Assembly (NCBI GenBank): GCA_964370775.1
Contig: CAYJKT010000001.1
Coordinates: 127,877-191,876, forward strand
DNA from: SIG603 sp964370775
GTDB lineage: Bacteria; Bacillota; Clostridia; Oscillospirales; Acutalibacteraceae
DNA: 64,000 nucleotides
Reading direction: 5' to 3'
Below are positions 58,942-64,000 of this stretch, in pieces (the stretch's first letter is position 1; each line of letters opens with the position of its first letter). A program made the translations under genes and the position numbers. Under the pieces are notes generated by a model that worked only from the letters and a program-made list of their open reading frames with translations, had not been told where the DNA came from and ran no database searches.

Positions 58942-59853
58942 ATGGGATTTTTTGATAAGATTAAAGAGGGTCTGAAAAAAACCAGAGATAATATTAGTAG
59001 CCAAATTAATATTATGCTTAACACTTTTACAAAAATTGATGACGAACTTTTTGAGGAGCTTGAAGAGCTTCTTGTTATGGGAGACGTTGGAATTAAAACA
59101 GCAGAAGAAATTTGTGCGGTTTTAAGAAGACGTGTTAAAGAAAGAGGAATTACCGACCCTAATAAAATTATGGGGCTTTTGGAGGAACACGTGGCAGAGC
59201 TTATCGAGGGCGACCACGACCTTAACTTAGACACTAAACCTACTGTTGTTTTGGTGATTGGTGTTAATGGAGTTGGCAAAACTACTGCAATAGGCAAGCT
59301 TGCAGCAAGGCTGAAATCAGAGGGTAAATCTGTTATTTTAGGTGCAGCAGATACATTTAGAGCTGCTGCTATCGACCAACTAGGTGTGTGGAGTGAGAGA
59401 GCTGGTGTGCCGATGATTAAACACAATGAGGGCGCTGACCCTGCTGCTGTTGTATATGACACTATGGCTGCTGCTAAGGCTCGTAATTGTGATGTTGTAA
59501 TCTGCGATACAGCTGGTAGACTGCACAACAAAAAACATCTTATGGACGAGCTTGCGAAAATATCAAGGACTATAGATAAAGTTTTGCCTGATGCTACAAG
59601 AGAAGTTTTGCTTGTGCTGGACGCAACTACTGGGCAAAATGCAATTAATCAAGCAAAAGAGTTTATGGCTGCTGCTGGTATTACTGGTATAATCTTGACA
59701 AAACTAGACGGTACTGCAAAAGGTGGCGTTGTTATTGCAATTAGAAACGAGCTAGGATTACCTGTTAAATTTGTTGGGGTTGGAGAACAAATTGACGACT
59801 TGCAAGAATTTGATCCACAAGATTTTGCTAAAGCATTGTTTGTGCGTAATTAA
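58942..59853 (+). CDS. ftsY: signal recognition particle receptor FtsY
   Basis: SRP receptor GTPase at the membrane, 303 residues. N-terminal helical N domain, then the G domain: GVNGVGKTTAIGKLAARL (about 109-126), GAADTFRAAAIDQL (about 134-147), DTAGRLHNKKHLM (about 194-206), LTKLDGTAKGG (about 253-263). No long acidic A domain, as usual in Gram-positives. GGAGAG precedes the ATG nine bases after smc. Confidence 0.97.
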   Translation: MGFFDKIKEGLKKTRDNISSQINIMLNTFTKIDDELFEELEELLVMGDVGIKTAEEICAVLRRRVKERGITDPNKIMGLLEEHVAELIEGDHDLNLDTKPTVVLVIGVNGVGKTTAIGKLAARLKSEGKSVILGAADTFRAAAIDQLGVWSERAGVPMIKHNEGADPAAVVYDTMAAAKARNCDVVICDTAGRLHNKKHLMDELAKISRTIDKVLPDATREVLLVLDATTGQNAINQAKEFMAAAGITGIILTKLDGTAKGGVVIAIRNELGLPVKFVGVGEQIDDLQEFDPQDFAKALFVRN

Positions 59854-59921
59854 ATAATAATTGCAAATTATATATATAATGACAGTATTTTGCATAAAAT
59901 ATTAATTTATTATGAAATCGC

Positions 59922-59950
59922 TTGACTTTTTGTGTAAGAAAAGGTAGAAT
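59922..59950 (+). promoter_or_regulatory. sigma-A promoter of the thiT transcription unit
   Basis: TTGACT (59922-59927), 17 bases, TAGAAT (59945-59950), about 25 bases before the riboswitch. Confidence 0.7.
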
Positions 59951-59980
59951 AAGCAAACAAACAGTACGAGAGTACTTATA

Positions 59981-60072
59981 TTTGGGGTGCTGGCGAGAGC
60001 TGGCTGAGAGCGATAACATCGTAACCCATGGGGAAACCCGAGACCTGATTCGGATAATGCCGACGTAGGAAT
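59981..60072 (+). ncRNA. TPP riboswitch (THI element)
   Basis: The sequence shows the THI-box core in order: GGGGTGCTGGCGAG, GGCTGAGAG, ACCC, GACCTGATTCGGATAATG and CCGACGTAGGAA. It senses thiamine pyrophosphate. A terminator hairpin at 60086-60124 follows and thiT starts at 60141, so binding should stop transcription of the thiamine transporter. Confidence 0.95.
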
Positions 60073-60085
60073 TTTATTTTGTTAA

Positions 60086-60124
60086 AAAGCTATAGGTCTT
60101 TGTGCCTATAGCTTTATTTATTTT
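60086..60124 (+). terminator. riboswitch-controlled terminator before thiT
   Basis: AAAGCTATAGG (60086-60096) pairs with CCTATAGCTTT (60105-60115), followed by ATTTATTTT. It is the expression platform of the TPP riboswitch. Confidence 0.85.
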
Positions 60125-60140
60125 AAAGGATGGTAAAACA

Positions 60141-60716
60141 ATGAACAGAACAACTCTGCAACGTTTAGTTGTAACAGCAATTTTCTTGAGCTTGGCAACA
60201 GTGCTAAGTATGATTAAAGTGTACGAGCTTCCAATGGGAGGGTCAATCACATTGTTATCAATGCTTCCTGTGGCAATGATTTCAATTTCTTATGGAACAA
60301 GATGGGGAATAATTACAGCATTTATCTACTCAGTTATACAACTGTTATTAGGTGTTCAAGATATACTTAGCTGGGGATTGACTCCAACAGTTTTAGTAGC
60401 TAGTTTCTTCTTAGATTACATACTAGCTTACACTTCTATAGGTATCTCTGGTATATTTAGAAAAGCTGGATTTAAAGGAATATGTGCAGGTATCTTCTTA
60501 GGATTAACACTAAGATTTGCGTTCCACTTAATATCTGGTACAGTCTTGTTTGCTGAATGGACACCAGAAGAATTTGCAAGCCCGCTTCTTTATTCTGTTG
60601 TGTATAATGGCTCTTATATGTTGCCAGAAATCATCATTACATGCATAGGTGCTAGTATTTTATTTAAAGCTCCTGTAGTAACTAAAATGATGGCTGGAGA
60701 ATTTAGAACAGCATAA
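60141..60716 (+). CDS. thiT: energy-coupled thiamine transporter S component
   Basis: Thiamine-binding S component of an ECF transporter, 191 residues with about six membrane segments. It shows ELPMGGSITLLSMLPVAMIS (about 29-48), YGTRWGIITAFIYSVIQLLL, and the C-terminal WTPEEFASPLLYSVVYNGSY typical of ThiT. AAAGGATGG precedes ATG 60141; the upstream open frame from 60102 overlaps the terminator. The TPP riboswitch supports the substrate. The shared ECF ATPases are not in the window. Confidence 0.94.
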   Translation: MNRTTLQRLVVTAIFLSLATVLSMIKVYELPMGGSITLLSMLPVAMISISYGTRWGIITAFIYSVIQLLLGVQDILSWGLTPTVLVASFFLDYILAYTSIGISGIFRKAGFKGICAGIFLGLTLRFAFHLISGTVLFAEWTPEEFASPLLYSVVYNGSYMLPEIIITCIGASILFKAPVVTKMMAGEFRTA

Positions 60717-60747
60717 ATTAAAGTATTTCTCTTAAATTAAATATGCG

Positions 60748-60790
60748 AAAAGCTAACCTATGAGTTTAATTCTTGGTTAGCTTTTTGTTT
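60748..60790 (+). terminator. terminator after thiT
   Basis: AAAAGCTAACC (60748-60758) pairs with GGTTAGCTTTT (60775-60785), followed by TTGTTT. Confidence 0.85.
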
Positions 60791-60816
60791 ATAAAGTTAC
60801 AATTTAATAGAAAGTG

Positions 60817-60844
60817 TTGCATTAACAAAATATTGTGTTATAAT
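60817..60844 (+). promoter_or_regulatory. sigma-A promoter of the DUF1349-maa unit
   Basis: TTGCAT (60817-60822), 16 bases, TATAAT (60839-60844), about 36 bases before GTG 60880. Confidence 0.65.
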
Positions 60845-60879
60845 TTGTTGGTAATTTTTATTTAGAACGGAGAGTTAAA

Positions 60880-61482
60880 GTGATTATAGATTTAAGTAAT
60901 TTTAAGTGGACACGTGAACCTTTAGATTATAATGTATCAGATGATAAAGTTGAGATTGTTAGCAAACCTCACACTGATTTATGGCAAAGAACGTATTATC
61001 ATTTTAGAAACGACAATGCACCAGTTTATCAAATGGATACTGACGAGAAGTATTTTTCTTTTACAGTTAAAACAGAGTTTGACAGTAATCATCGTTTCGA
61101 CCAATGTGGTGTGGTGGTTTATTTAGATAGCGACAACTGGCTGAAAGCTTCTATAGAATACGAAAACGAGGAGTTTCAGCACTTGGGTAGCGTGGTTACT
61201 AACAACGGATATTCCGACTGGGCGACTACCGAAATAAACGCAGATATAAAATCTATGTGGTATAGACTAAGCCGTAGGGAAGATGATTTCTGTATAGAGT
61301 GCTCTATAGATGGCGTGAAGTTTCAGCAAATGAGGGTGTGTCATTTGTTTAATGCAAAAGATAAAATTAGCTTTGGTATATATGCTTGTAGCCCAGAGAA
61401 CTCATCTTTTAAAGCTACTTTCACGGATTTAGAAATGACAGAGTGTAAATGGCTCGCACACACAGGGCAACAGCCAGATTGA
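60880..61482 (+). CDS. DUF1349 domain protein
   Basis: A 200-residue protein that is one DUF1349 domain, a concanavalin-like beta sandwich. Typical elements: VSKPHTDLWQRTYYHFRNDN, FDQCGVVVYLDSDNWLKASI (about 76-95), GVKFQQMRVCHLF and FGIYACSPENSSFKATFTDL. It has no signal peptide. Members may bind carbohydrate or act with sugar enzymes, but no role is known to me. GTG 60880 follows CGGAGAG. The sugar acetyltransferase gene follows 22 bases later. Confidence 0.9.
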   Translation: MIIDLSNFKWTREPLDYNVSDDKVEIVSKPHTDLWQRTYYHFRNDNAPVYQMDTDEKYFSFTVKTEFDSNHRFDQCGVVVYLDSDNWLKASIEYENEEFQHLGSVVTNNGYSDWATTEINADIKSMWYRLSRREDDFCIECSIDGVKFQQMRVCHLFNAKDKISFGIYACSPENSSFKATFTDLEMTECKWLAHTGQQPD

Positions 61483-61504
61483 TTAATATTTTAGGAGAGA
61501 TAAA

Positions 61505-62098
61505 ATGAACGAATTTGAAAAAAGAGAAGCAGGAATGTTATTTGACGGGAATTATGCACCTGAAATTTTAGCTGATTTAGATAAATGCAAAGATATTTGC
61601 TTTGAATTTAATCAAATTAAGCCGTCAAATGGGGAAGAGAGAATAGCTGTTTTAAAAGGTCTATTTGGAAAAGTAAAAAGCATAATGGCTGTGCAAAGTC
61701 CGTTTTGGTGCGATTTTGGCTATAACATAGAGGTTGGCGAGAACTTTTATGCTAATCACGGATTGGTGATTTTAGACGGCGCAAAGGTTAGCTTTGGAGA
61801 CAATGTTTTCATAGCTCCTAACTGTGGATTTCACACAGCTGGACACCCGATTGATGCAGAAAGAAGAAATAAGGGGCTTGAATATGCTCACCCAATTGCA
61901 GTTGGAAATGATGTGTGGTTTGGTGCTGGTGTTCAAGTTATGCCAGGAGTTACTATTGGTAGCAATGTAGTTATTGGTGCAGGAAGTGTGGTAACTAAGG
62001 ATATACCTGACAATGTTATAGCAGTTGGAAATCCCTGCAAAGTGCTTAGAGGGATAACAGAAGAAGATAAAAACAAAGAATATATTTTTGATAAATAA
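61505..62098 (+). CDS. maa: sugar O-acetyltransferase (maltose/galactoside acetyltransferase)
   Basis: Left-handed beta-helix (hexapeptide) acetyltransferase, 197 residues. An N-terminal helical Mac domain (KREAGMLFDGNYAPEILADL) precedes the hexapeptide repeats; catalytic His is in APNCGFHTAGHPIDAERR (about 112-129), and the C-terminal repeats include GNDVWFGAGVQVMPGVTIG and GAGSVVTKDIPDNVIAVGNP. It uses acetyl-CoA to acetylate sugars. LacA and Maa cannot be told apart with certainty; it is not next to lacZ. Confidence 0.92.
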   Translation: MNEFEKREAGMLFDGNYAPEILADLDKCKDICFEFNQIKPSNGEERIAVLKGLFGKVKSIMAVQSPFWCDFGYNIEVGENFYANHGLVILDGAKVSFGDNVFIAPNCGFHTAGHPIDAERRNKGLEYAHPIAVGNDVWFGAGVQVMPGVTIGSNVVIGAGSVVTKDIPDNVIAVGNPCKVLRGITEEDKNKEYIFDK

Positions 62099-62101
62099 AT
62101 G

Positions 62102-62132
62102 AAAAAGGGGCAGTGAATTAATCACTGTCCCT
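62102..62132. terminator. terminator between maa and the 6S-like RNA
   Basis: An 11-base-pair stem (62106-62116 with 62122-62132) with five A on its left, which read TTTTT after the stem on the minus strand. It therefore fits best as terminator of minus-strand transcription from the 6S-like RNA, and may also end maa. Confidence 0.75.
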
Positions 62133-62169
62133 AAATTTAAGAGTAAATTAATACTCCTGTTAATTAATG

Positions 62170-62355
62170 ATGACCCAACTAACCGTAATGTGCAACCAAT
62201 AACCTGCTACTAAATGAGCAGGTGGGTGTCCACCTAACCGATTCTCGCTCCCTTCGTCCGATAAACGGGAGGTCTGCAGTCCACGGCCAGAGTTAAACTC
62301 CCTAAAATAAGGTTGTAGGGTTATATGTGCACGGTCCACGTATTAGTCAGGCAAA
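62170..62355 (-). ncRNA. ssrS: probable 6S RNA (SsrS)
   Basis: A GC-richer, non-coding segment of about 185 bases on the minus strand, downstream of the DUF1292 gene and ending before a terminator. Its ends pair (GCCTGACTA with TAGTTGGGT, 62344-62352 with 62173-62181), then GACCGT with ACGGTT and ATAACC with GGTTAT, leaving a large open middle and an inner hairpin around GTGGACACCCACC and CCTGCT...AGCAGG. This rod with a central bubble and the CCCACC element resemble Bacillota 6S RNA, which binds sigma-A RNA polymerase. Not matched to a covariance model. Confidence 0.6.
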
Positions 62356-62368
62356 ATTTAATTACGGA

Positions 62369-62656
62369 TTATTCTTCTTCTCCGTAAAAATCTTCTTCAA
62401 ATCTTTTTTCAAAAATTTCTGCTAGTGAGTCTAACAACGCTTCGTCTTCAACTTCTTGAATTTGCTCTTCGCCGTCTTCTTCTATAGTTTCAAAAATAAA
62501 ATAAGTATCAGCCTCAACTTCAGGACTTTCTTCGGTAGGAACTAAAGCTAGAAAGTGACCATCATCAGTGTCAATCTCATCTATAACCTCAAACTCATGT
62601 TCTTTACCATCGTCATCTATTAAAGTTACTAGATCTACTTCATATTCTTCATTCAT
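62369..62656 (-). CDS. DUF1292 family protein (YrzB-like)
   Basis: A 95-residue, very acidic protein: DLVTLIDDDGKEHEFEVIDE (about 8-27) and HFLALVPTEESPEVEADTYF (about 33-52), the DUF1292 pattern. Function unknown; in other Bacillota it lies near ruvX and alaS, which are not seen here. AAAGGGG precedes the ATG at 62656, and a good promoter lies at 62693-62721. The 6S-like RNA follows within 20 bases. Confidence 0.93.
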   Translation of the reverse strand: MNEEYEVDLVTLIDDDGKEHEFEVIDEIDTDDGHFLALVPTEESPEVEADTYFIFETIEEDGEEQIQEVEDEALLDSLAEIFEKRFEEDFYGEEE

Positions 62657-62692
62657 TGGTGTGTACCCCTTTCAAAGGTTTTCTTCTACTAT

Positions 62693-62721
62693 ATTTTACC
62701 CAAAAAAGGGGAAATAGTCAA
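62693..62721 (-). promoter_or_regulatory. sigma-A promoter of the DUF1292 gene
   Basis: Minus strand: TTGACT (62716-62721), 17 bases, TAAAAT (62693-62698). It is divergent from the large RNA promoter. Confidence 0.65.
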
Positions 62722-62821
62722 GTAGTTTTTTAAAATATCTGCTATGTGTATCAAAATGTAAGTAAATACTATGCAATACGACAAAATGTATAAAAACAAT
62801 TTAAAATATTGAAAATATATA

Positions 62822-62850
62822 TTGACAAATCCTATTAATTGAGTTATAAT
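62822..62850 (+). promoter_or_regulatory. consensus sigma-A promoter of the large RNA gene
   Basis: TTGACA (62822-62827), 17 bases, TATAAT (62845-62850): a full match to consensus. No protein-coding gene follows for over 1 kb on this strand, which points to an RNA product. Confidence 0.85.
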
Positions 62851-62856
62851 AAAGCC

Positions 62857-63853
62857 AAGATAAAAACAAAACATAAAGCCAAAGCAAATCTTAAAATTTG
62901 ATAAGCAAAAGTTAAGCAATACCTATTAGAATGATGTGTTTATCAAGAGCAAAATACTATCTTGTTACATTAGTTGGTAGTGAGTTTTGAGTTTTATCTT
63001 AGAGTATTAGAAAGAGGTGAGTCCAGTGGAAATAGTAGATCCATTTCATTTAAACAGTAGTTCACGTATTGGACTACACAAAGATTTATCTAATAACTGT
63101 TACAAAATCGTTAAACAAACTAATTTATCCAAAGCATTGTGAGAGACTAACCCATCAATGGTAACTAGGTATAGTTGAGAAGAATATATGAAGTCTATGG
63201 AGTAGAAGTTTTTAGCGTAGAATATGTAACTCGATACAATTTACTTAGTTGATCAAATGTCACACTGTTAAGTTATCAAAATAGTAACCTAAAGTCTAAA
63301 AGGTAATAAATGATATTAATATTTTGGTGTGAGAACAAGATGAGTTGAGTTGCTATACGTTCACAAGTGCTAGTTTAAGAAAGAAATAAATAATAGATTG
63401 CAACAGGTTAGTTGCTGTATTTAGGCTATAAAAGTAGTTAGGAAAAGTACATGTGTTGTTTGTTTAATATAGAAAGACCTTAGTTTATTAAATACCCAGT
63501 AAAATGTTAAGTTATCGGAAAGTTTAATTTTTAGCATGGATTAACATGGTAGAGATTGTTACACTTGTATCTAACATGAGTAATTTGGCAATAACCTATA
63601 GCTACAAAAATAGTGTATTAGGACGTTTATTGTTAATGATTTTATAATCTGTGTGATTTTTGGGTAATGAATAAGAATTTATTTAGCTACAGAATGTCTG
63701 AGTGTTGGTTGTAGAAGATAAAATATAATTTAATATATATCCGTAGCAGATAGATAAATAAAATTTAATATTATGCGGAGAAAAATTTTGAGAAAAACCG
63801 TAGAAAGTTTATAGACGAGATATTGACTTAAAGAATCAATATCTCGTTTTTTT
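62857..63853 (+). ncRNA. candidate large structured non-coding RNA, about 1 kb
   Basis: The stretch between a perfect promoter and a perfect terminator holds no frame longer than about 40 codons with a credible start, yet it is strongly self-complementary. Pairs seen: 62857-62865 with 62992-63000 plus 62868-62872 with 62984-62988; inside these, 62898-62904 with 62940-62946 and 62956-62961 with 62976-62981; 63020-63025 with 63070-63075; 63328-63336 with 63359-63365 (2-base bulge); 63740-63745 with 63774-63779; and a possible closing helix 62889-62899 with 63783-63793. I do not recognise OLE, ROOL, GOLLD, RNase P, tmRNA or a group I or II intron in it. Confidence 0.65.
63815..63853 (+). terminator. 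perfect intrinsic terminator of the large RNA gene
   Basis: ACGAGATATTGA (63815-63826) pairs with TCAATATCTCGT (63836-63847) over 12 bases, followed by a T-run to 63853. Confidence 0.92.
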
Positions 63854-63879
63854 GTGCTATAATTTAGTTTTGTGTATAC

Positions 63880-64000
63880 CTACTTATTTTCGAGATATTT
63901 TCGAATGACTTCAGTAAATTTATCGCCGTATTTTTCAAGTTTTGCAGGCTCTATGTCAATAGTTGGGGTTAAATTAAAATAGAAAAGATATGAAAGATGT
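63880..64000 (-). CDS. partial C-terminus of an unidentified protein
   Basis: A minus-strand frame enters from the right edge and ends at TAG 63880-63882. The visible end reads LTPTIDIEPAKLEKYGDKF and then TEVIRKYLENK. The EPAKLEKYGDKF segment looks like the end of HRDC-type domains of RecQ-like helicases, but only 39 residues are present, so the family is uncertain. Confidence 0.5.
   Translation of the reverse strand, partial: HLSYLFYFNLTPTIDIEPAKLEKYGDKFTEVIRKYLENK

Noticed and set aside
62170..62355. T-box leader, suggested by TTAGGTGGACACC on the minus strand
   Set aside because: The T-box core GGTGGNACC is not matched, and no aminoacyl-tRNA synthetase or amino-acid gene lies downstream.
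62689..62919. Minus-strand frame of 76 codons rich in Phe, Tyr, Leu and Ile
   Set aside because: It arises from AT-rich DNA, covers the divergent promoters at 62693-62721 and 62822-62850, and has no ribosome binding site.
62857..63853. Group II intron or retron in the 1-kb RNA region
   Set aside because: No GTGYG start, no domain V sequence, and no reverse-transcriptase frame inside or beside it.
1..64000. CRISPR arrays, tRNA and rRNA genes
   Set aside because: I found no regularly spaced direct repeats and no cloverleaf or rRNA segments; a weak tRNA could still be missed by eye.

Overview
The window comes from a low-GC Gram-positive bacterium, most likely a gut-type member of the class Clostridia (Bacillota). 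The main indications are the Gram-positive replicase PolC, the RicT/DarA/HolB block, the pyrH-frr-uppS-cdsA-dxr-rseP-ispG order, a short-form HisG with HisZ, plsX-trmFO-topA-dprA and rnc-radical SAM-smc-ftsY neighbourhoods, strong purine-rich ribosome binding sites, and sigma-A promoters of the TTGACA-17-TATAAT type. I see no rRNA or tRNA gene, no CRISPR array and no complete insertion sequence of the classical kind. One run of 10 N (44815-44824) marks an assembly gap.

Layout: 1-1000 edge and a YwaF-like membrane protein; 1056-11575 a housekeeping operon (UMP kinase, ribosome recycling, undecaprenyl-PP and CDP-DAG synthesis, MEP isoprenoid enzymes DXR and IspG, site-2 protease, PolC). 11576-18277 is a histidine operon hisZ-G-D-C-B-(A+I fusion)-E plus an unknown last gene, with its own promoter and terminator but without hisH or hisF. 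18271-19898 is a small accessory patch: ribbon-helix-helix protein, a truncated gene, and a mazE-mazF-bPH operon behind a palindromic operator. 20029-25843 holds a heterodimeric ABC exporter, a hemolysin III-type protein and an alanine/glycine symporter. 26067-30424 is the darA-holB-ricT-trmN6-rsmI block. 30540-33383 holds a methionine-rich ABC permease with its ATPase and a REP-associated (RAYT) transposase that carries copies of its own presumed repeat. 33676-41051 is a galactoside locus (LacZ, AraC regulator, lipoprotein binding protein, two permeases). 41280-43394 is ilvBN. 43629-45819 has an OLD-family nuclease and a small membrane protein. 45830-47170 is the L20-leader-controlled infC-rpmI-rplT operon. 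47311-59853 is an information-processing and lipid block (TrmH-like, DprA, TopA, TrmFO, PlsX, RNase III, radical SAM, SMC, FtsY). 59922-60716 is a TPP-riboswitch-controlled thiamine transporter. 60880-62098 holds a DUF1349 protein and a sugar acetyltransferase. The right end carries a probable 6S RNA, a DUF1292 protein, and about 1 kb with no protein-coding gene that looks like a single large structured non-coding RNA.

The most interesting signals are (1) the large RNA gene at about 62857-63853, bounded by a consensus promoter and a perfect intrinsic terminator and rich in nested complementary segments; (2) the RAYT gene at 32901-33383 with two in-frame, oppositely oriented copies of a GTAGGGGACG palindrome that also occurs in nearby intergenic regions; (3) several genes that appear to start at ATT or ATC; (4) a hairpin that separates the topA Shine-Dalgarno from its start; and (5) a HisA-HisI fusion. 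Functions are assigned by recognising family motifs in the translations; no database search was run.
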